Shown piece by piece: positions 46,076 to 58,364 of a stretch of DNA of 64,000 nt; position 1 is the stretch's first letter, and each line of letters begins with the position of its first letter. The translations under genes were made by a program, and so were the position numbers. Where the stretch lies: positions 18,589,878-18,653,877 of the forward strand of contig NC_086368.1 in the NCBI RefSeq assembly GCF_036324505.1, written 5' to 3'. The DNA comes from Eleginops maclovinus. Its lineage: Eukaryota > Chordata > Actinopteri > Perciformes > Eleginopidae. The notes under the pieces are model-generated. The model searched no databases. It was given only the letters and a program-made list of their open reading frames with translations, and was not told where the DNA came from.

Positions 46076-48423
46076 AATGTGGCTATTGGTAATTTAACAT
46101 GTTATGCTACCTTTCTGAACATGAATGTATACACCTGAGGCAGACAAAGGGCAGCTGAGCCTAATAACCTGAGGACTTGGTTGGTCTGAACAGACTGAAA
46201 TATCTTATAAACTAAAGTACTGAATGGATATTTGGTACAGACAGCCATGGTTCCCAGAGAATTAATCCTACTGACTTCAGTGTTCTTTTCAAATATTGTC
46301 TAAATTGAGTTTGAAGATGTTTCCATACTAAGAGTTATATCTTCGAGCACTGAGAATCATTTATGAGGGTTTTTGTCCAATTCTTGGATGCTACACGTTT
46401 TTATTTAGTCTGGCATCTACAAACTTCCCGGAAAACGCAATATATATTGTGTCTTCAGTAACTAAACGGCTCCTGAGAATAGTGAAATGATTTACATTGA
46501 TTCATTGAAATGTGTTGATATTGCTGCAAAAGACAAGGTTTGTTTTTAAAAGAAGTACTCAGCCTTAGGGTTCTAAGATAGCTGATATCCTCTATGAATT
46601 GAAACTTTAGACTGTACAAATAACGTGCTTAATTATTAACATTAAAAAATCCAAATCACACACATTTGCTTTCCCCAGAGTTCATACACCTCAATATCTT
46701 TGCAGTATATATAGTATTTATAATATCAAAATGTTACCAAAGTTGCGAGTGTATTTTATTTTTGCTAACTTATTGAATGGCTGGTTAAGTTAACATTCAA
46801 TATCTTTGACTTTGAGATCTTATATTGTCAAATACACCAAAATGTAACCATCCTTACCTCCACTATCTCAAAAGTTCAAAGTATAGCACTGCCATACCTA
46901 GATTGGTGTATTTGAACCAATGGGATCTAGGTCAATTGTTTCTTATTATTGAAACACTTCCTCTTATTTCTCAGTTGCTGTTTCATTCATGAACCATCAG
47001 CTGCTGCCACCTTTTTTCACAGGAGTTCACCGTCTACTGAGCTTTGACCACGGTGTTTTTCAACAATGGGGTATGTGATATTTTTAATATAAAAAACAAA
47101 CTAAATTAATAATAATTATAATAATAATAATAATAAACTTAAACTTATATAGCGCCTTTCATGGTACCCAAGGTCGCTTTACAAATAGGGAGGAGAAAAG
47201 GGGAATGGGGGTTAGGGATCAAATAATACTACTTTATAGGGGAGTAACGGCTTACGTATTCCTACCGAAAATATTCGGTATGTGCCCTTCGGTTCCAAAC
47301 GAATATAACGTTGAACTTCAAAAATTGAGCGTGTGAAACATTTTTGGAATGAATACCAGGTGCTGCGTTCCTTTGCTGCGTTCAGTATAATTTGCTCACA
47401 TTGGGTTCAACGTCATAAAGCAACCAAGTCATTTCATTGGACGCACCCCTGAAGGCATCCCTGTCCAGCTCTCATATATATGAGTCATATATATATATAC
47501 ATACATATATATTTGGTCAGTTGTTTGCGGAACAGTCGATATGGTATACCGCAGTTCAAGTTGAGATTGAAAATCCTCCAGCATCATTTAAGTCTCCGGT
47601 TTGGGTACATTTTGGTTTCGCGATTACATACAAGGATGACGGACAAAGACAGGTGGACGTTTCTAACTTGGAATAACATTATTTCCGCTCTCTTCACAAG
47701 AGAGTCTCTCTCGTGTGTGTGCTAGGGGCGGTGCTGCTGGCTCACAGACATTCTGCTAGTGGAGTAAAAGTACACCTTTGAATTATAGTGGAGTAGAAGT
47801 ACAAAGTAGCAAAACCTGAAATACCGCAAGGTTCTAAATCTTGAAGAAGGATCTGAGAAAAAGAATCCAAGGAGTTTCTCGTCAAGTTTAACAGCGTTTA
47901 TTAATAAAATGATGTGATAGGCCCACAAAAGATACTCAGCCGAGGTCTTCTCCAACTCACTGGTCCACAGTCCACTTTCGAGTGGCTATCTGTCTACAGT
48001 TCATAGAAAGAATTCTCGTTCTCTGTTTTCAAACACTTTTTCTACTCTCCTGCTTGGAGGTGTAGTGTTCTCTTATCCGTTGGTGGCGCATAGCTGTGTC
48101 TTTGCCTTTGGGTGTGTAGTCTTCTCTTATTTATTGGTGGCACATAGTTGTGTCCATGTCTCTTAACCACTGTTGATTTAATCCGACTTTCAGATGATTA
48201 ATCAGGCCATCAGATCTTCAGTTGCCCTCTAGGGCAGGCGTAACCAAATAACATATTTTGTAGAATATTTCATAACATAGTTTGGGCTAGGCAAATACAG
48301 TACACAATTAAACACATAGTAACATTTGATATATTGATTTGAAAATATTTAGATTACCCTAGGGGGGCCTGACTGTAAAAGTTTGAGAACCACTGCCCTA
48401 GTGAGAGGGTGTTCTCCACAGCA

Positions 48424-48790
48424 GGAGACATTATTAGAAGATATTCTTTATTAATCCCTTACAGGGAAATGTCTTTCCCCACTCAGTAGTGTTTACACAA
48501 AGGGAGGATATACATGCACAAGCAAGGATGATATATACATGCACAAACGCAACCACACAGGAGAGGTGGCAGAGCAGGGAGTCTGCCAGGTACCCGGCGC
48601 CAGCGAGCAGTTTCGGGGTTGGTGGCTTGCTCAAGGGAACCTCGGCAGTGGCTCAGGAGGAGAACTGGCATCTGTCCTGCTACGAGTTCACTCCATTTTT
48701 CTGGTCCAATCAGGACGTGAACCGGCAACCCTTTGGACCCCAGTCCAAGCCCTTAAAGTCTAAGCCACTGTTAGTGCCTACAGATCTGCT
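48424..48790 (-). mobile_element. tRNA-derived SINE (unit 3)
   Basis: Reverse complement of the SINE at 37725-38077, at the same place relative to the GT gene, so it predates the duplication. Confidence 0.7.
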
Positions 48791-49092
48791 CTTTCTGCAA
48801 GGAATTACATTTTTCTGAAAGAAAAAAATGAAAATACAATGAATGTACTAGCTGACAGGCAAGTCCTAATATCAAGCTGCTTATGTGAAGAGTACAGTAT
48901 ACAGTTCAATAATAATTAAAGAACCGAAGTGACCTAAAACCTAAGGTAAGTACATAACCAAAAAGTTTGTGAACTGTTAAACCCTGACTACTTTATGATT
49001 TAGGCTACTGTGCCACAAAGTTCTGCATTTTAATAATCAGTGTTTTCTGTTTAATCTGGGTAATGTGACATCTTTGGCTCGTTCTTTTGCAG

Positions 49093-50694
49093 AAATCTTC
49101 AGAGGATGAAGAGAGTTTTGAAATGTTTGTTCTTTGTTCCAATCACACTCTGTGTAATCTACTTAATATCTCCATTTGTAAAGTAAGTCTGTGTTTAAAT
49201 TGAGGAGACACTTCACAATTACTGTAATAAGCCTGAATGCTAACATTATTACTTAATGAAGAACTCAGAACGTTTTTGTTTTAGACTTGTAATGGACATC
49301 GTACCAATGGAGAAAAGCTCTTTGGAAAGTGCAAAGATGCTGAATCTGGACAGCAGTGTGGACGCCAGCCTCAATTTCCAGTAAGACCAGAACACCTTTT
49401 TACAATTTGGCTGAACAGATAATCCTGAGACTTAAGAGAAGTCAAACCAATATTATTGCTCAGAAGAAGGTGTTTAGATGCAGTAGGAAGTGTTTAAGTC
49501 ACATTACTGCATTTTACAATTAACTGTAGAAGCTTCAGGTTGTTAAAGAAGAGTATTATAAAAGGGAATTCTGTCTAAAAAAACACCCATTTGTTTTATA
49601 TTTTAGGTCCAGACCTGACGTGCAAACGTGTACATATTGGAAAGCTGCCATCATCTGGGAAGGGATGTTTGACCCCCGCCTTTACGACGATATGCACAAG
49701 TCAAAAGGTTCATCTGTGGCTCTAACTGTCTTTGCTGTGGGCAGGTGAGTTTTCACATGAATACAGTAATAACTAGAAAGATAAACTGTACTCAAACCTG
49801 AATACATCCTGTTCTGCCAACTTAATTTAGTGCTTAAATGTTTAACTATGGTTTAGAAACAATGCAGCATAAAATGTTTACTTTTTACTTGTTTGATTGG
49901 AGAAGATCTGCGACATCTTGTTGCACGCATCAAAGGACCTGAGTTTCCTCAGGAATAGAGTCAAAAGAGTCTAAAATGATAATGTGACTTGTTTCCTTTT
50001 CCTCACAAGATACCTGGATGCTTACCTTCACAAATTCCTGAACTCATCAGAGCAACACTTTATGGTGGGTTTACCCGTGACCTACTACGTGTTTACGGAC
50101 ATGCCGGAGATGTTGCCTGACATCAAGTTGTCTCCTCTGAGAAGCTTGAAGGTTATCAAAGTGAAGAAGAACTCCAGGTGGCAGGACGTCTCTATGACGC
50201 GAATGAAAAGCATATCAGATGTGATAGAGAGCGATATTCGCCACCACTGCACGTACGTCTTCTGCTTTGATGTGGATCAGGTGTTTACCGGGAGATTTGG
50301 ATCAGAGGCTCTTGGAGATTCAGTGGCTCTGCTCCACGCCCACTACTACCACCTTCCAAAGCATTTGTACACCTACGACCGCAACCCAAACTCCAAGGCG
50401 TACATGGAAACTGGGGATTTCTACTACCACGCCGCCGTCTTCGGAGGCTCGTGGAAGAGTGTGAAAGCGTTGACAGAGGCCTGCTATCAGGGCATCATGG
50501 AGGACAAACAGAACAATGTGGAGGCTCTGTGGCACGATGAGAGCCATCTGAACAAGTACATGTTGCTCCACAAACCCAGCAAGGTGCTCTCTCCGGAGTA
50601 CTGCTGGGATACCAACATCGGTTACAAGAGCGACATACAAGTCACCCGTTTACTTTGGGCACCAAAACATTATGACATACTTCGCTCTCCCTAA
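49093..50694 (+). CDS. GT6-family alpha-1,3-glycosyltransferase, copy 3 (plus strand)
   Basis: Coding exons 49106-49182, 49285-49380, 49607-49744 and 50010-50694 give 331 aa with no break. An upstream non-coding exon probably ends at 48945 (donor CTAAG|GTAAG) and splices to 49093. Signal anchor: MKRVLKCLFFVPITLCVIYL. The catalytic motifs are as in copies 1 and 2 (YYVFTD, FDVDQVF, HAAVFGGSW, WHDESHLNKY, SPEYCWD). Differences are GYKSD for GYRSD, PSKVL for PSRVL, C-terminus DILRSP, and a cluster in the stem exon (MDIVPMEKSS against MDFIPMEKCI in copy 1). It is the easiest copy to express, having short introns and no insertions. The product would be a Golgi membrane enzyme that adds alpha-1,3-Gal to glycan termini; the acceptor is unknown. 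Confidence 0.9.
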
Positions 50695-51317
50695 AAACTT
50701 GACAAATCATAACCAATGTAATCTCTAAAGTTATTGTGCTTCCTGGCTCATTTTGTTCTCTCAGGGGATTTATTTGCATATTTATTTGAGTGACAAGTTC
50801 TTATATATACACACACTTGTCTTTAATCAGGATATTACCTTGAATTTCTCTCGGGATCAATAAAGTATCTACCTACCTATCAAATGTTGTTGCATTTCTT
50901 TGTATATACATGTATATAAGTACACTTTTTACATGTTTGCTCAAGCTTGTTGATCTAGCTTACATTTATGTGTATGTCAGTTTGCCAAATACCACTGTAT
51001 CCCAAATCCCCCTAATTTTATCTGACACTCATTGAGCCTTACATTTTGTCACATTTTTAATAATTCTCAATGGCTTTTTTACCCTGTAAATTTGTGATTT
51101 GTGTGTCAGTCTTTCCTTTTCATTAAAGCACTGGGCTGCTCTTCGTCATCTGTTTTCACAATGTTTGTGTTAACATTTTATTAATTATATCTTTGCTAAT
51201 TTAAGATACACAAAACATCCAGAATGTAAGTGAGTCATTAGTATGTTGACTTCAAGGCGTCCAATTTTGATGATCTGACAAAGTATTTAAATGGGGGTTG
51301 TAGACATAAATGAAAAC

Positions 51318-51655
51318 TCACAAATAAATACAATTCTGTACAGTGTATCCATGTTGCACATAAACATGAAATCTCAAGAACTCATATTGTTTGAGTTGCT
51401 GAAGGCGACTATGGGAGTCGTGGGGTCCGAGTGTCTCTGAAGGGAGGTCAGATTCATGTAGCCCATCTCTGCTGATCGAGACACAGTCCCACCAGACAAA
51501 ATACCAAGAGGGGGGGTAGTCACGCCTCTCTGCTTGTTCTGAGTATTGTCCAAATAGCCAACGGGTTGCGCTTAGATTCTGAATCAGACTCACCTCGAAG
51601 CTTGCAAAGGGATGGATTTTAAAACCTGCCTGAGATTAGATGTTTTTTTAAGTTC
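51318..51655 (-). pseudogene. copy (e) of the coiled-coil gene 3' end, with 83-bp deletion
   Basis: Inverted copy with the shared deletion junction. It is flanked on its left by the same junction sequence that follows copy (a). Confidence 0.75.
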
Positions 51656-51689
51656 CTAATAAAACAAAACAAAAGTATGGGTTTAAGAG

Positions 51690-52016
51690 TTTACCATTCC
51701 AAAACAGTTTGTATTTCCTAATAAGACTTTCTAATAAACACATTTGTGATCTCCTGCTACATTATGAACCATCCAGAACTCTCAGATCTTCTGGGACGGG
51801 TCAACTTTCTGTCCCCAGACTTAGAACTAAACAAGGAGAAGCAGCGTTCGTTATTATGCTCCAAATATCTGGAACAAACTCCCAGAACCCTGCAGGGCTG
51901 CTGCTACTCTTACTACTTTTAAATCCAGGCTGAAAACATTTCTTTTTGCCGCTGCTTTTAGCATGAATTGCCTTGTGTTGAAAGGTGCTATATAAATAAA
52001 CTTGCCTTGCCTTGCC
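51690..52016 (+). mobile_element. LINE 3' fragment with (CTTGC)n tail
   Basis: Same ORF2 end (frameshifted once) and the complete tail TATATAAATAAACTTGCC followed by CTTGC repeats. Confidence 0.7.
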
Positions 52017-52834
52017 TTAGCAAAGTGAAATCATTTTAGTCTAGAATTCAAAATCTTAACAGTCATTGGAGGAATAAACAAAGTACCAGTCCCAGAGCTT
52101 TGTTCAAAACCACAGTTAGGGACAACATAACTTTGAATTAAGATGTCATATAAGGCTATTGGTAATTTAACATGTTATGCTACCTTTCTGAACATGAATG
52201 TATACACCTGAGGCAGACAAAGGGCAGCTGAGCCTAATAACCTGAGGACTTGGTTGGTCTGAACAGACTGAAATATCTCTTAAACTAAAGTACTGAATGG
52301 ATATTTGGTACAGACAGCCATGGTTCCCAGAGAATTAATCCTACTGACTTCAGTGTTCTTTTCAAATATTGTCTAAATTGAGTTTGAAGATGTTTCCATA
52401 CTAAGAGTTATATCTTCGAGCACTGAGAATCATTTATGAGGGTTTTTGTCCAACTGTTGGATGCTACACGTTTTTAAAAATCCAAATCACACACATTTGC
52501 ATTCCCCAGAGTTCATACACCTCAATATCTTTGCAGTATATATAGTATTTATAATATCAAAATGTTACCAAAGTTGCGAGTGTATATTAATTTTGCTAAC
52601 TTATTGAATGGCTGCTTATAGCTTTGACTTTGAGATCTTATATTGTCAAATACACCAAAATGTAACCATCCTTACCTCCACTATCTCAAAGGTTCAAAGT
52701 ATAGCACTGCCATACCTAGATTGGTGTATTTGAACCAGTGGGATCTAGGTCAATTGTTTGTATTATTGAAACACTTATTCTTCTTTCTCAGTTGCTGTTC
52801 TATCATGAACCATCAGCTGCTGCCACCTTTTTTT
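52017..52834 (-). repeat. segmental-duplication unit 4 (partial, inverted)
   Basis: Repeats intron sequence of units 1-3 with an internal deletion (ACACGTTTTT joined to AAAAATCCAAATC). It is cut off at CTGCTGCCACCTTTTTT by the Ginger-like element. Confidence 0.75.
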
Positions 52835-53309
52835 AGTTTAACTGGATTCCGGTTTAACTGGTGGCGTTTGTTTCAACCCCACCCATGTTAGCTGGTGATA
52901 TTCACAATATGACACAGGCAGACGCTGCCAACGCAAGCCTCAAAAACGAATTCAAAAGCCATGGAAAGAATATTGCTTTGTTTTTTTGCCTAAAAAAAAT
53001 GCATATAGTGAGCATTACAAAGCACATATCAAACGCTATGAAAATAGCCGCTGTGAGATACGAACCCAGTCATGCTTTCAAAAGGTAATATTCCACTGCC
53101 TTACCGCTAATGGCCTGAGCTACTGTTCATACGTTGAAAAAGCAAGTTGAATATTTATTATTGACAAATTACTTGTAGCTGTTCCCAACAATTGCTAAAA
53201 CAGTAACAATGACATTGAAATTGATCACTGGATGAAGTCAATTAGCTAATTAGGTGGCAAAGGATATATATAGCTGTTCACACACTTTTGACTTGTAGCG
53301 AGTTTGGTG

Positions 53310-53340
53310 AGTCAGAGAGAGACAGAGAGAGAGAGAGAGT

Positions 53341-53382
<42 letters not shown>

Positions 53383-53405
53383 GATAGAGATAAATAGAGA
53401 GAGTG
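53310..53405 (+). repeat. (GA)n microsatellite
   Basis: A long GAGA tract upstream of the first Ginger-like exon. Confidence 0.9.
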
Positions 53406-53512
53406 AGATTGTGTTGTGTGCTGTGAGAGTGTGTTGTGTGTTGTGAGGTGAGGAGAGGTGAGGTAAGGAGAGGTGAGGTAAGTGAAGTTAAGAGTAGTGA
53501 AAGGTTTTTGAA

Positions 53513-53633
53513 ATGGACCCACGATTGGTGAGGGAGGTAGAAGACTTCCTGAGGCATAATGCCTATCCTGTGGGCGCCACGTCCAAGGAGCGCTTTGTAA
53601 TAAAGAGAAGATGCGAGAATAACCACATTAAGG
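53513..53633 (+). CDS. Ginger-like gene, first coding exon
   Basis: The ATG at 53513 starts MDPRLVREVEDFLRHNAYPV and ends at a GTAAGT donor at 53634. The motif VGATSKERFVIKRRCEN resembles the N-terminus of gypsy-integrase-like transposases. The next intron received a LINE (54300-55440). Confidence 0.55.
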
Positions 53634-54299
53634 GTAAGTGATAGGGCTTGTCATTTCAAACTATACTTCACTCATTTAGATTTAATAATACGAAGGGCCC
53701 ATCAGATGGGCTGCTTCACTACATATGCTATAGAAGGAAGCAGGATTGATGGACATGACATAATTAGATGGTATGTTTATGCATATTAGGAGATGAAATG
53801 AATTATATTATGCAAAGGGAATTGTTGCAGTTTTGGTGTATTGCGAATTTATTCATTGTAGGCCAATATTCACTGGCCTATGAGTTATCTGCTACCTTAT
53901 TTTAAGTTATTTATTTCATCAACTGCGACTATAAGATTACGTTTAATAGATTTTGAATAGAGGCCAATTTTAACTGGTCTCTATTGTTGTTCATTCCTCC
54001 TAAAAATGTCATTTTGATTTATTGATTTATGAATTTGATCTTGCGTTGCAAGACATTACCATGAATGTATTTAACACAAAGGTTATTATCTAAAATGTTA
54101 GGGAGCTACCGTGCTGCTCGTTTAGGTGAGTGAGTATGCACATGGATAGCAATCTATGGGCAGTGAGGTGTGGGGTTGTGTGTGTGATGGTGTGTGTGGT
54201 TGAAGTTGTGTTGCTTGTATGTTTTGGTTCAGCTCTCAATTTGAAAAGAAGTGAAAAAGAAAAAACATTTAAATTGCCATCTTAAAGTCAAATAAGTTA

Positions 54300-55440
54300 C
54301 CAAATAAAGGGTTTAAATTGGCTCATATCAATATTTGTAGCCTAAGAAATAAAGTGTCTGAGATAGAGGAAATATTATCATGTGGTATTCATTTGTTAGC
54401 AATATCAGAAACTCACTTAGATGACACCTTTAATGACGCTGCAGTGGACATTCAGGGATATAGTATATTTAGAAAAGACAGGAATGCATATGGAGGTGGG
54501 GTGGCAGTATACATTCAAAAGGAAATACCAGCTAAAGTCAGATATGATTTGATGTCTGCTGATATTGAAGTACTTTGGTTGCAAATTCATTTACATCATA
54601 ACAAACGAAATTGTTAGGTATAACTCTGGATCAAAAATGATCTTGGTCTAAACAAATTGATAATGTTGTATGTAAAATGGGAAGGGGTGTGTCACTTGTT
54701 AAAAGAATTGTAAAATATTTGCCAAAAGATGTCAGTAGACAAGTTCTAGATGCTTTGGTTCTGTCACAGCTTGATTACTGTTTTGTTATTTGGTCTAGTG
54801 CTGCAGAAAAAGATCTAGACAAACTACAAGTCGCTCAAAATAAGGCAGCACGATGTGCACTGCAGTGCTCCTACAGAACCAGAGTGACTGAAATGTTGGA
54901 GACCCTTAAATGGTTGAGTGTCAGACAGAGGTCCACTTATACTTTGTTAAATTTTGTTAGGAATATTACAGTGACACACTTACCACATATATTATCACAA
55001 AGGTTTATATCGCAGTACACTCAACATAACTATCAAACAAGACATGCAATATAAAGAAGGTTCGTATTACCCACATCTAAATCAAATATCAGACAGAAAA
55101 CAGTCATGTACAGAGCCATGGTCAGCTGGAACTCTTTACCAGTCCACATAATTCAGGAAAATGCTCAAGTACATGTTAAAAGGTTGCTAAAACATTATAT
55201 GAGCATTACAGAGTAAAATGTAACTGTGCCTGTGGTTTGGCCTTGTGATGATGGCTAAAATGTGATGACCATTTTTGTTTCACTTCGTATACCATTGTTC
55301 ATATGATGAAATGAGTTGTTCTATTTTGCTTTTAGTTTTGTTTAATGTTTGTTTTGTGTGTGTGTGAGGACCCCAGGAAGAATAGCCAACGCTTATGCTA
55401 GTGCTAATGGGGATCCTAATAAAGAAAGAAAGAAAGAAAG
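54300..55440 (+). mobile_element. internally deleted LINE (jockey-type)
   Basis: 54318-54617 encodes the start of an AP-endonuclease (AHINICSLRNKVSEI, ISETHLD). 54677-55054 encodes the far C-terminal end of ORF2 (LSQLDYCFVIWSSAAEKDL). The reverse transcriptase core between them is missing. The 3' end is GATCCTAATAAAG followed by (GAAA)n at 55440. The left border is approximate. Confidence 0.75.
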
Positions 55441-57170
55441 ATGACTATCTCGCCAAAGTAGTCACCTCGCCAGAGGAGGCTAACCAGGTGTTTGTCGGTT
55501 TCCATGCTAGTGAGCATGGAGGCCATTGTGGCATGGAAAAAACGGTTGATGCCATTGCCTCACGGTACTACTGGCCTGGGATGGAAAAGGACATAAGAAA
55601 ATGGGTGAGCTTTATCTGAATTTGTAAGAGATCTCTGTGCATGATTTACTTTCACAACGATTATATGCATCTTCCTATTCACTGTTGACTCCTTTGTTTA
55701 GATATCTGAGTGTCCCGAATGCCAGGCCAGAAGGAATGTCTTGAAAATTAAGAAGGCCTACATTTTTAATTGAGGTGACTGAATACATTTTTCTTTTTAA
55801 ATTTCCCCAAGAGTGAGGACATATTTCCATATAACGTGCCCTCTTTCCTTAGATAAATGAGCCACTAGAGCTTGTGGGGATGGATTTGGTGGCAAACTGA
55901 CCCCAACAGCAAAGGGCCATCTGCGTGATGATTGATTATTTTACGAAGTGGACGGAGGCTTATCCACTGCAGAGTAAAAATGCCAATGAGGTCACTGAAT
56001 GTACTCTAGACTTTTTTTTACAAATTCGGTGCACCCAAAAGGATTTTGACCGACAATGGACTAGAATTTGTCAATCAGGTAAGCACACTTTTTCATGCCA
56101 TCTGTGTCCTCATTCTCATGGGGTCTATATTCACGTTTCAACCTTTTCTGTCAGATCAACTATCAAATATGTGACAAACTGGGGATCAAAAGGAGTTTGT
56201 GCTCGTCCTACCATCCCCAGACGAATGGTTTGGTCGAGAAGCTGAATGGGATTACTCAAAGGTATTGTAAATGTATATGGTTTGTTTTTTTTATACACTT
56301 TCCAATCCTATAAGTGACATTGTTGTGTATGTATGACCTTACAGGACCTTGACAAAGTTGGTGGCGGAGAAACCTAATAGTTGGGACAGCCACCTCGGCC
56401 ACACTCTTTGCACTCAGAACCAAAAAGCAGCTGACTACAAGGTTCTCACCTTACTTTCTGATGTTTGGTCGGGAGGCCAGGTATCCCACTGAGGTTCCCA
56501 AAGCGTACAAGGTGTGTAGTAAAGTGTTCCATATATGTGTTGTGTGTATGTGATTATGAAGTTTGACTGCATGGATGCCCATCTGATGTGCTGAAATTGT
56601 GCCATGTGTATTCGTTGTTGCCACAGATAACTGATGAGCATTTGGAACACCTTGCTGGTCAGGAATCCCTGTCACCAGGTGTTCAAAACCTACCTGGGCA
56701 CTTCACTACTGCCCAGGAGAACACAGAAAAGGTAAGGGCGAAAGTGAAGCGGAAGAGGGAGGAGCAGGGCCATGAGGACTACGTCAAAGTTGGCGATAAA
56801 GTGTTGCAGCAAAATATAAGGCAGGAACAACGAAAGGGCGGGAAGATGGAGTTGTCAATGCTTGGGCCGTTTATAATCGTCAGCATTGATGGAAAAACTG
56901 CTGACATAATGTCAAAGAAGGGCAACACCTTGCATAAAGTAAATATAGACCAACTCGGCAGATACATAGAGCCAACACCACGTGTGCCGCACAAATGGCA
57001 AACTGGTTCCCTATCCACAATTACTGACCCATCCCACCTCAGTCCCCATCCCCACCTCAGTCCCCATCCCCACCTCAGTCCCCATTCCCAACTCAGTCCC
57101 CGTCCCCACCTCAGTCCCCGTCCCCACCTCAGTCCAGCCCTACATTTCCACAAATACAAGAAATACAAGC
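55441..57170 (+). pseudogene. Ginger-like integrase (H2C2 zinc finger, DDE core, chromatin-binding tail)
   Basis: Exon-like blocks on the plus strand: 55441-55604 (HASEHGGHCG...YYWPGMEKDI, H2C2 finger), about 55702-55755 (ECPECQARR, the two Cys of the finger), 55853-56078 (LVGMDL for the first Asp; VMIDYFTKWTEAYPL), 56157-56261 (SSYHPQTNGLVEKLNG, which carries the catalytic Glu), 56345-56511 (FLMFGREARYPTEVP) and 56627-57170 (VKVGDKVLQQN, LGPFIIVSIDGKTADI, a GPY/F-like module). At least two frame changes occur in the DDE exon, and the second block runs into a stop, so the enzyme is dead. The (GAAA)n tail of the LINE abuts the first block at 55441, replacing its splice acceptor. Confidence 0.72.
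57040..57135 (+). repeat. 18-bp coding repeat (SPHPHL/SPRPHL)
   Basis: CCCCATCCCCACCTCAGT-type units, about six in tandem, lie in the proline-rich linker after the integrase. Confidence 0.85.
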
Positions 57171-57269
57171 AGACACTGGAAACTGGTAATTATGGACTTA
57201 TTTTGTCGATTGATGATGTTGTCTATTACTGCAAGTCATTTGCCAACATTTCTCATCACAGTGGTTCAT

Positions 57270-58350
57270 ACAATTTGGACTGGGGAAAAGGAGGACATTT
57301 TGTGGAGCAAGATAGGCCGATATAAATTTTTCTCCCGAAACCTGCGGGAGCACCTTGGTCCTGGGACCCTTGTGGAAAGTGAGGTGAGCAAAAGTTTGGT
57401 GTTTGGAAATTGACATTTCCCATATTGAACATTTCATTACAGATCATAAATGCGTACCTCACCACAACAGTGAGGGATTTGAACAGATCAGGCAAACGGG
57501 CATATTTAATAGACTCATTCCAAATGAGGGCCATTTGGCAAAGAAAATACAAAGGCCTGAGGAGGGTAAGTGATAATAAATGTACACTGTCGACAATAAG
57601 GAGGTAGTCAGTGTCATTGCACTATATTGGGTAATTGCAGGTGGACCCCATGGATTATGATGTCATGGTGGGAGCGGTTTGTGATGAGAACCACTGGACA
57701 CTCACAGTAAGGGGCCTTGGCTATATATAGATTAGATTACACATAACTCATGTTGATGTAATTGTTCCATATATCTGTTGCTATTGTCTAGGCCATCTAT
57801 CCGCAAGAGAAATGCTCCCTCTATGTTGATCCATTTCGGGCTCAGTCTCAGGCACTGAAGAGATGCACAGAAGTCAGCAGGTATACGTGAGGGACACGGT
57901 GTGGGGAGGGTCCATTTATTTTGGGTGAGGGGTTAGTCACTTTGGGTGTTTAGTCATTCATGAGCCCTCTACTAAACAGGGCTTTCATGAGGCAGCGTGG
58001 CCTTAACGTCTCCCGCTGGTCATGTGAAAGCATCACGCACCCACTCCAGCAAGATGCTACAGCATGTGGTGTTATTGTGTGTAAAGTAAGCGAATTTGCC
58101 TTTCATCTTCCATCAATTCAGAGAAATGCATTACTGGATTTGTTAAGCTTCCATGTATCCTCAACGTATTTCTTGTTAAAGTTGGCAGACATGATTTTAA
58201 AACAGAAACTGGTGGCTGGTCCCTTTGATGAGCAGGGGATCAGCCATCTGCGAATGGACATAGCCCAACAGCTCATCACGGAAACGGATTGGTTTCTAAT
58301 GTGTTTTCAGTTGTTATGCAAGTGCTATTTATTCCAGCCAATAACATGGC
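57270..58350 (+). pseudogene. Ginger-like gene, Ulp1-type cysteine-protease exons
   Basis: Exon-like blocks with GT-AG edges: about 57270-57383, 57443-57566, 57643-57707 (AVCDENHWTLT, the catalytic His context), 57792-57881 (AIYPQEKCSLYVDPF, the following Asp) and 57980-58086 (HPLQQDATACGVIVC, with the catalytic Gln and Cys in the QD...CG pattern of Ulp1/SENP proteases). The next, about 58183-58290, reads DMILKQKLVAGPF. In Ulp1 proteases these residues cleave SUMO-like modifiers. The blocks are individually open with good splice sites, so this part decayed less than the integrase. Confidence 0.65.
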
Positions 58351-58364
58351 TATCTGTTATCAAC

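Larger units (their letters stand above)
44770..51317 (-). repeat. segmental-duplication unit 3 (inverted; carries GT copy 3)
   Basis: Its left part, 44770-46495, is a direct repeat of 41890-43615. It then continues as the inverse of unit 2: intron sequence, LINE-tail and (TTA)n at about 47100-47230, SINE, GT gene, and the shared junction at about 51285-51316. It lacks the Pao insertion and the solo LTR. Confidence 0.8.

Noticed and set aside
53250..53626. Leu/Ser-repeat open frames on the minus strand
   Set aside because: Translation of the (GA)n microsatellite and neighbouring GTGAG repeats.
56435..57168. Minus-strand frames with Trp/Gly repeats (RWGRGLRWG)
   Set aside because: Antisense of the proline-rich 18-bp repeat in the Ginger-like gene.
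55441..57170. Host GIN1-type domesticated integrase gene
   Set aside because: Several frameshifts, a LINE at an exon border and inverted ends argue for a dead transposon.
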